A DNA stretch of 64,000 nucleotides from an uncultured Alphaproteobacteria bacterium (lineage in GTDB: Bacteria > Pseudomonadota > Alphaproteobacteria > Micavibrionales > Micavibrionaceae), in NCBI GenBank assembly GCA_946480475.1, contig CAMLJM010000002.1:78355-142354 (forward strand), given 5' to 3'. Numbering within the stretch: position 1 is the first letter of the stretch; the number at the start of each line of letters is the position of its first letter. The notes under the pieces were generated by a model that saw nothing but the letters and a program-made list of their open reading frames with translations, did no database searches and was not told the DNA's origin. Positions 1 to 7,974 of the stretch are shown piece after piece. The translations under genes were made by a program, and so were the position numbers.

Positions 1-2
1 AG

Positions 3-386
3 ATTTCTGATGAAGCTTTGTGGAGTTCCGAAGAATTTGGCCTGGGCGGCGTGAGCTATGGCCGGGCTTACGATCCATCCGAAGTAACGGGTGATGATGG
101 TATCGCCGGCAAGATCGAGTTGCAGTGGAATGAGCCTATGCAACTGGGCGTCCTGGAGAATTATCAGCTATTCAGTTTCTATGACGCCGGTGTTGTATGG
201 GACAAAGACGCCACGACAGCAAAACTGAAGCGTGAGGAATTGACTTCTGCCGGTTTTGGCATCCGTGCTGATTTTACCTCATCAACACAAGCAGGCGCTT
301 TCATTGCATGGCCGCTTAACCGTGATATTGCCACGCAAGAAGATGATGACCCGCGCGTTTACATGAATGTCAGCCACCGGTTCTAA
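3..386 (+). CDS. ShlB/FhaC/HecB-type outer-membrane transporter, C-terminal fragment
   Basis: The frame is open at the left edge, so this is the 3' end of a longer gene; 127 residues are visible. The GG-Y-GRAY and GDDG motifs, the alternating aromatic segments (FYDAGVVW) and the final SHRF with a terminal phenylalanine are typical of the last beta strands of TpsB/Omp85-type barrels, where the terminal F is part of the BAM recognition signal. Two-partner-secretion transporters of this family export large TpsA exoproteins across the outer membrane. The partner is not visible and would lie to the left. A strong hairpin terminator follows. Other Omp85 relatives cannot be excluded from the C-terminus alone. 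Confidence 0.7.
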   Translation: MSDEALWSSEEFGLGGVSYGRAYDPSEVTGDDGIAGKIELQWNEPMQLGVLENYQLFSFYDAGVVWDKDATTAKLKREELTSAGFGIRADFTSSTQAGAFIAWPLNRDIATQEDDDPRVYMNVSHRF

Positions 387-402
387 TCGGTCGCAGCAAA
401 TG

Positions 403-429
403 AAAACCCGCCAAACGGCGGGTTTTTTT
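403..429. terminator. bidirectional intrinsic terminator
   Basis: Stem CCCGCC (407-412) pairs with GGCGGG (417-422) around the loop AAAC. It is flanked by AAAA upstream and a T run downstream, so it can terminate both the left-edge plus-strand gene and the minus-strand dnaQ operon that ends at 431. Confidence 0.9.
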
Positions 430-430
430 A

Positions 431-1123
431 TTATCGCTTGACCCACATGGGATCCTTAATTTCCTTTAGCAACATTTCGTGGGCCGCCAATTCTTCAGGA
501 CTAGGCGCGAAGATGCGCGGTTCACGATATTCACGTTGGCGCACGGATTGAATAGATACAACCTCACCCGTCAAATTAGCAGGGCCTTCCTGCGCCAGCC
601 CTAGCCCGTGTTGACGGCCGCCCATCATCTCTAGATAGACTTCGGCCAGAAGCTGCGCATCGAGCAAAGCTCCATGCAGCTCGCGTCCTGAGTTATCTAT
701 CTGGAAGCGACGGCAGAGAGCATCAAGGCTAGCCGGAGAACCGGGAAACTTCTTACGGGCAATCGCCAATGTATCCGTCACGCGCTTTTCCGGGATGGGC
801 TTGTGGCCCACCTTCTTCAATTCGGCATTGATGAATTTCATATCGAATTCAGCATTGTGAATAACGAGGTGACCTTCGGCGATGAAATCGAGGAAGTCCG
901 TATAAATCTGGGAGAAGACGGGCTTGTCTTTCAGGAAAGCCGCTGTCAACCCGTGAACCGCAACCGCTTCCGCTGGCACGTCACGTTCTGGGTTGATGTA
1001 AATATGATACGTGCGCCCTGTAGGCACATAGTTCATCACTTCGACACAGCCGATTTCCACCAGCCGGTCGCCCTGTGAAGGATCCATACCGGTTGTTTCT
1101 GTGTCGAGGATGATTTCACGCAT
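431..1123 (-). CDS. dnaQ: DNA polymerase III epsilon subunit (3'-5' proofreading exonuclease)
   Basis: This 230-residue protein starts MREIILDTETTGMDP, the ExoI motif of DEDDh exonucleases, with DTET supplying the metal-binding Asp and Glu. ExoII is seen around VIHNAEFDMKFIN, and ExoIII-epsilon around HGALLDAQLLAEVY, with His and Asp in the expected spacing. It proofreads for the replicative polymerase. The start overlaps the 3' end of the upstream amidotransferase gene by 8 nt, so the genes are cotranscribed. Its place next to coaE and aroE left of the origin matches the order known in other Alphaproteobacteria. The secB gene often seen after dnaQ is absent. Confidence 0.97.
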   Translation of the reverse strand: MREIILDTETTGMDPSQGDRLVEIGCVEVMNYVPTGRTYHIYINPERDVPAEAVAVHGLTAAFLKDKPVFSQIYTDFLDFIAEGHLVIHNAEFDMKFINAELKKVGHKPIPEKRVTDTLAIARKKFPGSPASLDALCRRFQIDNSGRELHGALLDAQLLAEVYLEMMGGRQHGLGLAQEGPANLTGEVVSIQSVRQREYREPRIFAPSPEELAAHEMLLKEIKDPMWVKR

Positions 1124-1835
1124 GCCTTCTCTCCGCCTGCGGCAGTGCCTGTGCCAGCCAATCCTTCATAAAGATTTCCGTGGCGCTTGTCATCTGCTCT
1201 ATATATTGCGCTGTGTCAGCAATAAGTGTGCGGTGGAGATCCGGTTTCTTCACAAAGATACCCGCGTCATGCACATACCAGTCAGCCAGGATATCCGCCG
1301 TTACCTCTATATGACACTGGAAAGCCAAGGCGTTACGGCCATAGCTGTAAATCTGGTGCGCATATTGCTGACTGCTTGCCAACAATGTTGCTCCCTTTGG
1401 CAGGTCAAATGTATCGCCATGCCATTGCATAATCTTTTTACCCTTAAACGCGCGTACGGAGTGATTATCAGCTTCTGGAAGCCATGTGAGATCAAACCAA
1501 CCAATCTCCGGCCCCTGAGTCCCTTTGTAAACCTTCTCACCCAATGCCGCCGCCATGAGCTGCGCCCCCAGGCAAATTCCCAATGTTGGCTTATCGGCTG
1601 CCAGACGGCGCTCGAGTATCTGTTTTTCCTGCTTTAAGAAAGGATAATCGTCAGATTGATAAACGCCTGGGGAGCCGCCAAGCACCACAAGAACATCTGC
1701 ATCGTGGGCTTTCTGATTATCGATTGCTTCGTAAGCCGTGTTCACGACCTGACAATCTATCCCTTGTTCGATCATAACCTTGCGGAGCGTCCCTGGCGTG
1801 TTTGAAGACATGTGCTGGAATATGATGGCTTTCAT
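1116..1835 (-). CDS. class I glutamine amidotransferase-like protein
   Basis: This 239-residue protein contains the nucleophile motif GICLGAQ at about residues 86-92 and a CHIEV segment near residue 175 carrying the His and Glu of a class I amidotransferase triad. The N-terminal MKAIIFQHMSSNTPGTL and the VLGGSPGVYQ segment match the stand-alone amidotransferase type related to GuaA glutaminase domains. No synthetase partner is fused or adjacent, so the acceptor is unknown. It sits between coaE (3-nt gap) and dnaQ (8-nt overlap), an insertion into an otherwise conserved origin-flanking operon. Gamma-glutamyl hydrolase-like activity is an alternative. Confidence 0.85.
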   Translation of the reverse strand: MKAIIFQHMSSNTPGTLRKVMIEQGIDCQVVNTAYEAIDNQKAHDADVLVVLGGSPGVYQSDDYPFLKQEKQILERRLAADKPTLGICLGAQLMAAALGEKVYKGTQGPEIGWFDLTWLPEADNHSVRAFKGKKIMQWHGDTFDLPKGATLLASSQQYAHQIYSYGRNALAFQCHIEVTADILADWYVHDAGIFVKKPDLHRTLIADTAQYIEQMTSATEIFMKDWLAQALPQAERRHA

Positions 1836-1838
1836 AGG

Positions 1839-2432
1839 CTACTCCTTCAGTAAAGTAATAATACGTGCAAGTTCCTGTCTTGTTTCTTCCATACTGTTAC
1901 CGGTTTCTACAATGAAATCGGCACGCTTTCTTTTGTCGGCATCGGGCATTTGTGCCGCCAGAATGGCTGCAAATTTTTCTTCGGTCATTCCGGGACGCGC
2001 CATGACGCGCTGTTTTTGTACATGCGCGGGCGCGCTTACAACGATGACCCTATCAACGCGTTTTTCTGCCCCTGTCTCATAAAGAAGCGGAATGTCCAGC
2101 ACAGCCAAGGCCGCCTCTTTCTGAGCAAGATCGGCAAGAAATCTTTTCTGAGAATTTATGACGAGGGGGTGCAGGATAGATTCCAATTTGCGGCGCTTTT
2201 CATCATTGCCGAATATCAAAGCGCCTAACGCCTGACGATTTATACTGCGTTCATCCACATTCAAGGTGCCGGGAAAGGCCGTAGCGACAACCTCGACACC
2301 ACCCCCATGAAGCCCCAGAAGCGTGTGCACCGCTTCATCTGAGCAATGTACAGGCACGCCCATATCGCGCAGCATGGCTGTTGCGACCGATTTACCCATA
2401 CCGATTGAGCCTGTTAGACCAATAATCTTCAA
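1839..2432 (-). CDS. coaE: dephospho-CoA kinase
   Basis: This 197-residue protein begins MKIIGLTGSIGMGKSVAT, the P-loop of CoaE, followed by a conserved CSDEAVH segment. VLDIPLLYETG in the middle is a hallmark of the family. It phosphorylates the 3'-hydroxyl of dephospho-CoA, the last step of coenzyme A synthesis. The length is normal. It lies 1 nt after aroE and 3 nt before the amidotransferase gene, within one minus-strand operon. Confidence 0.97.
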   Translation of the reverse strand: MKIIGLTGSIGMGKSVATAMLRDMGVPVHCSDEAVHTLLGLHGGGVEVVATAFPGTLNVDERSINRQALGALIFGNDEKRRKLESILHPLVINSQKRFLADLAQKEAALAVLDIPLLYETGAEKRVDRVIVVSAPAHVQKQRVMARPGMTEEKFAAILAAQMPDADKRKRADFIVETGNSMEETRQELARIITLLKE

Positions 2433-2433
2433 T

Positions 2434-3261
2434 TCAGGTTCCTAACGCCTGCGCTGTAACCAGATCCGTCAATTCCTTTGTAACGTCAGGCATTACGCCT
2501 GTCCATGCCGCGAATGCGGGACGGGCTTGATGAAGGAGCATACCAATGCCTGTTACGACAGAAAGCCCTCTGCCCTCTGCGCTTTTCAACAGATCCGTTA
2601 GCAGCGGTTTGTATACAATATCATATACAACCGCATTTGCAGGCGCTTGAGACAGATCCATTTCCAGAGCAGCTTGCCCCCTCATACCGAGTACGGTTGT
2701 GTTGGTGACAAGCGTCGTGTCCGTGCAAGCCTTGCCGCGATCGTCCCAGTTCAAGACCCTCACATTTTTGAAGCTGCGTGCCAGATCTTCTGCATTCACG
2801 CGCGTACGATTGGCCAGCCTGATTTCTGGGACACCCTCTTGTAGAAGGCCATGAATGATCGCGCGCGCAGCGCCCCCAGCGCCCAATACCAGCGCCGGAC
2901 CCTGTTTAAAGTTAAAATCAGGCAGCGTTTGTTTTAGATTGCCAATAAAACCGAATGCATCAGTATTACGCCCCTCTATCAATCCGTCTTTGACAACAAC
3001 AGTGTTCACAGCACCTATGGCGTGTGCCGTTTCATCCAATTTGTCGCATAAGGGCATTATGTTTTGTTTATGCGGCACGGTTACATTGAAACCGGCATAA
3101 CCCCGAGACAATAAGGCCTGCACTTGCACCTTCAGTGTGGCGGGGGCAATGTCTACAGCTTCGTATTGACCGGCAATCTGGTATTTTTCGAACCAATATC
3201 CATGAATAAGTGGTGACAAACTGTGCGATATGGGATGACCAATGACTCCGGCCTTTATCAT
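2434..3261 (-). CDS. aroE: shikimate dehydrogenase
   Basis: This 275-residue protein has the substrate-binding N-terminus AGVIGHPISHSLSPLIHGYW and the catalytic-lysine segment NVTVPHKQ at about residue 59. A Rossmann NADP site, LVLGAGGAARAI, follows at about residue 125, and GIGMLLHQARPAF lies near the C-terminus. It reduces 3-dehydroshikimate to shikimate. The ATG shares one base with the stop of ppsR, consistent with translational coupling. The maf gene often present between ppsR and aroE in related genomes is missing here. Confidence 0.96.
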   Translation of the reverse strand: MIKAGVIGHPISHSLSPLIHGYWFEKYQIAGQYEAVDIAPATLKVQVQALLSRGYAGFNVTVPHKQNIMPLCDKLDETAHAIGAVNTVVVKDGLIEGRNTDAFGFIGNLKQTLPDFNFKQGPALVLGAGGAARAIIHGLLQEGVPEIRLANRTRVNAEDLARSFKNVRVLNWDDRGKACTDTTLVTNTTVLGMRGQAALEMDLSQAPANAVVYDIVYKPLLTDLLKSAEGRGLSVVTGIGMLLHQARPAFAAWTGVMPDVTKELTDLVTAQALGT

Positions 3262-4121
3262 TACAACCTCTCCCTTTGACCTGCGATCTCACGGCGCTTT
3301 TGCAGGATTACAAGAATCTCTGCCGCCGTCTCTTCGACAGAGCGGCGCGTCACATCAATCACAGGCCATCCGTTTTTCGTGAAGAATCTACGCGCCTCCA
3401 GAATTTCAGCCTCAACGCGTTCAGGATCAAGATATGTACTATGACCAGGGTCACAATCACCGTGATCAGCCTTCAGACGATTTTTTCTTAAGTGTATGAG
3501 GCGGTCAGGATTTTCGGTTAAGCCCACAAATACGGGTCCGCGCAACTGCAATACTTTTTCAGGGATGGGAATGCCCGGGACATAGGGAATGTTGGCCGCG
3601 CGAATGCCCTGGCGCGCCAGGAATATGCAAGTTGGCGTCTTCGATGTACGGGATACGCCAACCAGAATAACATCAGCCTCATCTATGCCATCGTAATTCT
3701 GGCCGTCATCGAATGAGAGTGCAAAATCAACCGCATCCATGCGTTTGAAATATTTATCGTCCAGTGCATGCTGTAGGCCGGGAATGCCCTTGCTGGGCAG
3801 GCCCGTGTAAGAGGACAATCCCTTGATAATGTGATCCATCACGGGGATGCAGGGGACATGCAGATCGTGACAGGCTTTTTGCAGGCGCTTGCGCTGATGG
3901 CTATCAACCAGCGTAAATAATACGGGTCCGGGATTGTCGTGGATATCGTCGATCACACGTTCCAGCTGTTTTTCCGTGCGCACCAAGGGCCAAAAGCGCT
4001 CGACAGGGTCAATATCATCAAACTGTGCCAGGCACGCACGCGCCAGCCCCTGCAGGGTGACGCCCGTCGCATCCGAAACCAGATGAAGATAGAAATGACG
4101 CTTTGGTTCTGTCTTTTTCAT
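3261..4121 (-). CDS. ppsR: pyruvate, phosphate dikinase/PEP synthase regulatory protein (DUF299)
   Basis: This 286-residue protein has the family signature FYLHLVSDATGVTLQGLARA at the N-terminus and an ADP-binding P-loop-like GVSRTSKT at residues 155-162. The family is a bifunctional ADP-dependent kinase and Pi-dependent pyrophosphorylase that switches PEP synthase or PPDK off and on by phosphorylating a threonine near the catalytic histidine. Its location is informative, because in Caulobacter and Rickettsia this gene flanks the chromosomal origin opposite hemE. Here hemE begins 3.85 kb away, with three unknown genes between. Confidence 0.93.
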   Translation of the reverse strand: MKKTEPKRHFYLHLVSDATGVTLQGLARACLAQFDDIDPVERFWPLVRTEKQLERVIDDIHDNPGPVLFTLVDSHQRKRLQKACHDLHVPCIPVMDHIIKGLSSYTGLPSKGIPGLQHALDDKYFKRMDAVDFALSFDDGQNYDGIDEADVILVGVSRTSKTPTCIFLARQGIRAANIPYVPGIPIPEKVLQLRGPVFVGLTENPDRLIHLRKNRLKADHGDCDPGHSTYLDPERVEAEILEARRFFTKNGWPVIDVTRRSVEETAAEILVILQKRREIAGQRERL

Positions 4122-4162
4122 GACAGAAGCATAGTGGATTAAGGGCGGTCGGGAAAGGCTTT

Positions 4163-5230
4163 CTAGCGCAGGCGCGTCTGGTCGGCACCGGGGAAAATCA
4201 TACGCGCCAGACGTGCGTCGCGGAACGGCACATTATTCACCATCACAACTTCCATGTCATACATCAGGTGAAACAGGTGCGTCTGATTTACAGGATCGTG
4301 CAGTCCGGCAAAGAACGGATCGCGCATAATGGTGTCCGTAAGGCCCTTGAGGTAGCAGCGGCCATCAGGCAGACATGCCAGGCGCTCAATATCATGTGTG
4401 CTCAAACGGCGTTCGCCGAAGGGGCGGCTCATGCCTGTATGCTCCAGGAGAATATCATCCAGCGCCTCTAGTGTGTCGTGATCCGTGCCATCGACGCGGG
4501 ATTCATCGGCGTACCATTGGCGAAATGCGTAAGCGAGGGCGGACCCATCGAACAGGGCTGTAGGATCACGCTCCAGGAAGCGCGTGAATATCATCGCCAT
4601 GTCGCCCTCTTCAGAGCCGATCAGATGGCGCCAGATATCCGTGTAACCGGCACCGCGCAATTCCCAGCCGACAAGCAGGGCCACTGTGTCGCAATCGGCA
4701 GCGCGCACACGTTCCAGCATCAAGGCGGATTCAGGTGCGAATTCATCTTCGAAGGCACCGCTCTTTTCTTCGTGCCAGATATCACGAAGCGCTCGCACCA
4801 GTGCAACAATCAGCGCATTGCGGAAGTATGGCGAGCGACCGAAAGCGTCGGGGCGCAGCGCATAGTTATCCAGCAGCAGAACCTGTTCCATCATATCAAG
4901 ATGGAACCCGCCGTTCTTCAGATCGGTAATGCCTACCTGCCAGCCGGCGCTTTCTGCTTCGATCCACAAACGCGATGCGGTGGGGCTATCAGCCAGCATA
5001 GCGGCGGCCCAAGCCAGAACATCCTCATTTTTCTCGAAGGAGTATGGCAGTTGAACAATGTAATCATAATCGAGTTGCAGCGGCAGTGTGACGTGGGAGA
5101 ATGCCGTCAGCTGTGTGCGGCCTTCATCAGGCTTGGTCAGGTCGTATATTTCGAGGTCATGCGCAGGATTGTCGGCACGATAGGTGCGACGTGTATGGGC
5201 TTTACGGCTTAGTCTTTCATCGGCCCGCAT
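4163..5230 (-). CDS. unknown protein, divergent paralogue of the upstream gene, degenerate metallopeptidase-like
   Basis: I place the start at ATG 5230, preceded by a GGAAGGGA stretch; the frame stays open further upstream, but that part reads as a shadow of the preceding gene. The product is about 355 residues and starts MRADERLSRKAHTRR. Its C-terminal region, RLACLPDGRCYLKGLTDTIM-RDPFF, aligns with LILALGSQPGGKNYLSQYVN-AIMNDALF of the upstream protein, so the two are tandem paralogues. Where the neighbour has LARELRRVWQ this protein has LVRALRDIWH, further from a zinc-binding HExxH. It has no signal peptide and no membrane segment. The function is unknown. Confidence 0.75.
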   Translation of the reverse strand: MRADERLSRKAHTRRTYRADNPAHDLEIYDLTKPDEGRTQLTAFSHVTLPLQLDYDYIVQLPYSFEKNEDVLAWAAAMLADSPTASRLWIEAESAGWQVGITDLKNGGFHLDMMEQVLLLDNYALRPDAFGRSPYFRNALIVALVRALRDIWHEEKSGAFEDEFAPESALMLERVRAADCDTVALLVGWELRGAGYTDIWRHLIGSEEGDMAMIFTRFLERDPTALFDGSALAYAFRQWYADESRVDGTDHDTLEALDDILLEHTGMSRPFGERRLSTHDIERLACLPDGRCYLKGLTDTIMRDPFFAGLHDPVNQTHLFHLMYDMEVVMVNNVPFRDARLARMIFPGADQTRLR

Positions 5231-5288
5231 GGTATCCCGATGTTCCCTTCCAGTCGTTACGCAGTGTGCCTCTGGACGAGGCCCGTCA

Positions 5289-6656
5289 TCAGGCCTTGCC
5301 GTTACGGAATTCGATAACTTGTGCACTGCCAGAGGCACCCTGGCGGCTGCCTTGGAAAACCCCGGTGTGCGCCTTGCCGCGGGGCAAGGAGACGATGTCT
5401 GCTTTTTGTTCATGTTGGTCGCCAAACCGTTTGCTGTTTTTGTTTTGTGCATCCGGTTGGGTCTTCTGACGAGTCCCTGAAACCGGATTGGTTTCTGGGG
5501 TTTGCAATTCCTGTTCCGTTTCACGGAAGGAACGCTCGAACTTGATAAACCACAGGAAATTGGCGTTTGAACGGTCACGAATTTCCGTAAACAACGCATC
5601 ATTCATGATCGCATTGACGTATTGTGACAGGTAATTCTTGCCTCCGGGTTGGCTACCCAGCGCCAAAATAAGCTCACCTGTCACTGTGGTGGAAGGATTG
5701 ATATTCTCAAAGACATAACCCTGGTAGTCCGCCAGCATTTGCTGGATCAGGCGGCGATCTTCCTGGCGGCAACGTTCAGACAGGAACCAGGCTTCGAATA
5801 CGGCAGCAGACGCCTCACCATTATTTACAGAACGGAAGTCCGTATATGCTTCGCGGGCAAAGGCACGCGCCAGATCTGCCATAGAAGAGTTTTCCAGACG
5901 CTCCCAGGAAGCTGTATGGCCAGAAAGTTGCAGTTCCCATCCCGCACGCACCATGGCGGTGCAGAGGTCCGCAACCTGTGCTCTATGCACGAGAACAGCC
6001 TGATCGGGATGGAAGGTAAGCGGGTGCACCAGGGCGCCATGACGGTGCTGCCAGACGCGACGCAGTTCGCGCGCCAGCAATAGAAGCTGATCGGCTTCGT
6101 TCAGATATGGGTTGATAAAGACGGTATTCTGACGGCGATCATACATCGCTGTCGATACAGCACCGCCCATGACAAATTTTGTTTCATATTTACGTGCATT
6201 TTCAATCAGTGCGGCGCCATTGCCCGATTTCGCCAGCAATGACAGAAGGTATTCAGCCTCTTCCAGCATGGGCTGCTCGGCGGCTCCTGCTGCTGTGGCA
6301 AAGGATGTATCCTGCATGAACAGGGCCATAGCCGCTGCTGCACGTTCTTCCACTTCAGTAGCTTCTGTAGGAGCACTATCGTGAAGTGCACGCATGACAC
6401 GTTCCTGCAGCTTCTCAACGCCTTGCTCGATTGATTCAACTGAATCCAGCGTAGCAGCGTCTGCAAACAGGTCCTCAGTACCGGCAGCAAAGCTGTCGGC
6501 ATCATAAGAGCCTTCATAGTCCATAAAGAACAACGGCTGGTCCCCAATGATCGTGCAGCGTACCGGCTGATAGTTATTCAGCGTATATGCAATGCTCACC
6601 CGGCGATGGTGGCCGAAGTCGATATGGGTAACGTTAGAACCTGTGCTTTTACTCAT
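5289..6656 (-). CDS. unknown protein with degenerate HExxH-like motif
   Basis: ATG 6656 is chosen because GGGGA precedes it by 6 nt; an in-frame TTG at 6668 has no such site. The 455-residue product has an acidic, Ala-rich N-terminal third. A central domain follows with NTVFINPYLNEADQLLLLA and, at about residues 194-203, LARELRRVWQ. This resembles the LAHELRHxWQ helix of a family annotated as putative metallopeptidases, with both zinc-ligand histidines replaced by arginine. The family assignment is inference. The C-terminal tail is rich in Gln, Lys and Ser and looks disordered. The gene is 58 nt upstream of its paralogue. Confidence 0.75.
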   Translation of the reverse strand: MSKSTGSNVTHIDFGHHRRVSIAYTLNNYQPVRCTIIGDQPLFFMDYEGSYDADSFAAGTEDLFADAATLDSVESIEQGVEKLQERVMRALHDSAPTEATEVEERAAAAMALFMQDTSFATAAGAAEQPMLEEAEYLLSLLAKSGNGAALIENARKYETKFVMGGAVSTAMYDRRQNTVFINPYLNEADQLLLLARELRRVWQHRHGALVHPLTFHPDQAVLVHRAQVADLCTAMVRAGWELQLSGHTASWERLENSSMADLARAFAREAYTDFRSVNNGEASAAVFEAWFLSERCRQEDRRLIQQMLADYQGYVFENINPSTTVTGELILALGSQPGGKNYLSQYVNAIMNDALFTEIRDRSNANFLWFIKFERSFRETEQELQTPETNPVSGTRQKTQPDAQNKNSKRFGDQHEQKADIVSLPRGKAHTGVFQGSRQGASGSAQVIEFRNGKA

Positions 6657-6915
6657 AATATTCCCCAAAACCAGTTTAGTTGGCTATGTCGCATCCCCTT
6701 ACAAAGAAGGCCCTTTTGGATGCGCCATGGGTTTATTATGCGGGGGGAGGGTTAATGAGTTCCTACCAAAACAGGATAACTTATACTCAGGAGAGTCATT
6801 TTTATCCCTTTTTCCTCAGTTGGTTAATGCAACATAAAGAAAGTGTTTCCAAATTGTTAATAAGCCCGCGTTTTCCCGATTTTTTACACAGATGGCAGTG
6901 GATAAATTTCAGGGT
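6657..6915. other. intergenic region with DnaA-box-like 9-mers
   Basis: This 259-bp gap between two minus-strand genes must carry the promoter of the 455-residue protein. Near its right end are TTTTACACA (6882-6890), which fits the relaxed DnaA consensus TTWTNCACA, and AGTGGATAA (6897-6905), the complement of TTATCCACT, one mismatch from the classical box. No coding potential is evident. Confidence 0.45.
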
Positions 6916-7548
6916 TTATTGACCGAAAGTGTCGTCCAGCACAGGCATGTCTTCGATCAGCAAAACTTCGTCCGACAGGTTTACAAGCCCTGAAGCCTGG
7001 ACATTCACGCTGGTTTTGAACAGTGAATCCTTGAACATCATGCGAGCCGTGAGCTTAAAGTTACCCTGCCCATCGCGTTCCGTAATATGAAGCGGCTCAA
7101 GCATTTGGCTTATGGCTTTACGGGCTGCCGGAGGCGGTTCGTCACGCCACATAACGTCTTCCACGCTTTCGGTGATAATAAAACGACCATGGCGGCCGCG
7201 TACATAGGTGAAGAAGAAATGCACATACTCGGCCACAGTGGATTCGTCTAAGTGAATAGGTGCTCGCGCATTCAGGGCATAAAGGGGTTCGTTAGTCCAA
7301 TTCAGGACAACGACATCGCCCGGCTTATAAAGAACAAATTTCCTGATATTCGGCGTTGTTTCATAGTCGGCGATATCCAGAAAGCGATAACCCGGGTAAA
7401 AAGGAGGTTCCTGCGCGAGAATTGTAACGGTAGCAGGATGGAATTGGCTTCCTTTTAAAGCAGGATTTATTTCCTCGAGAACGGTTTCACATTCCAGAAG
7501 ATCCATTTTTATAAACTGATCACGGCCCACATCATCGCTGGTGTTCAT
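6916..7548 (-). CDS. unknown 210-residue protein beside the origin candidate
   Basis: The start is ATG 7548, MNTSDDVGRDQFIKMDLLEC. The protein is soluble, acidic and mixed alpha/beta, with no signal peptide or membrane helix. KPGDVVVLNWTNEPLYALN is followed by a phenylalanine- and tyrosine-rich strand, VHFFFTYVRGRHGRFI, and the C-terminus is acidic (LLIEDMPVLDDTFG). I do not recognise the family. It is bracketed by two non-coding segments that both carry DnaA-box-like sequences. Confidence 0.7.
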   Translation of the reverse strand: MNTSDDVGRDQFIKMDLLECETVLEEINPALKGSQFHPATVTILAQEPPFYPGYRFLDIADYETTPNIRKFVLYKPGDVVVLNWTNEPLYALNARAPIHLDESTVAEYVHFFFTYVRGRHGRFIITESVEDVMWRDEPPPAARKAISQMLEPLHITERDGQGNFKLTARMMFKDSLFKTSVNVQASGLVNLSDEVLLIEDMPVLDDTFGQ

Positions 7549-7974
7549 TACGCTTACTCCCTGCTTTTGTTATAGAAAGAATGGGAGGGAGAGTAAAGCG
7601 GCAGGAATATTGGGGTTGGGCGATTCGCTCCTAAGGGTGAGAAATTATCCTCAGAAGCCTGTGAGAATCCCTAAAAGTGTTTCCGGGATAAGTCTGGGAA
7701 AAGAATTATCCTATTTTCCCGCTTGGTTATCCAAAACGGTTACCCTGCTGTGTAAAAGCAAAATGACCCGTTGTGAGAATCTGAATATTTTTCATCGTTA
7801 CATATTCAGCGCGTAGAGGAACTTTGCTTTTTAAGCCTGTGCATGACTCATGGGATCAAAATTACTCCCCGTGACTCACAGGCTCTACTAACAACTATTA
7901 CCTTATAAAATAATACTTTTTGATTCATGAGAGTTCTGCTTTTATGTGCCCGGAGTTAAGCAGAAAGATCATTC
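7549..7974. other. oriC: candidate chromosomal replication origin (oriC)
   Basis: This 426-bp non-coding region lies between divergent genes, immediately upstream of hemE, the position of oriC in Caulobacter and Rickettsia. DnaA-box-like 9-mers are TTATCCTCA (7645-7653), TTATCCTAT (7706-7714), TTATCCAAA (7727-7735) and, on the minus strand, TTTTACACA (7749-7757); a weaker one is complementary to 7683-7691. GTGAGAA occurs three times (7637, 7661, 7773). An A+T-rich stretch at about 7891-7925 could be the unwinding element. Coding strand switches here: conserved genes to the left are minus and those to the right are plus. No box is a perfect TTATCCACA. Confidence 0.7.
7834..7884. repeat. inverted repeat in the hemE leader
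   Basis: AGCCTGTG (7834-7841) is repeated inverted as CACAGGCT (7877-7884). Inside lies a small palindrome, CATGACTCATG (7842-7852), and TGACTCA occurs twice. It lies about 90 bp before the hemE start and could be an operator, part of the origin architecture, or a leader hairpin. It has no T run, so it is not a simple terminator. Confidence 0.5.

Noticed and set aside
1101..1637. 178-codon plus-strand frame opposite the amidotransferase gene
   Set aside because: It lies antisense to a well-supported conserved protein and its product has Cys/Leu-rich shadow composition.
5231..5602. N-terminal extension of the 355-residue protein up to 5602
   Set aside because: This part overlaps the coding region of the preceding gene in another frame, has Arg/Pro-rich shadow composition, and a better start with a ribosome site exists at 5230.
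7541..7816. Open frame across the origin candidate on the plus strand
   Set aside because: It overlaps the divergent gene start, has no ribosome site and unusual composition, and covers the DnaA-like boxes; it is not a gene.
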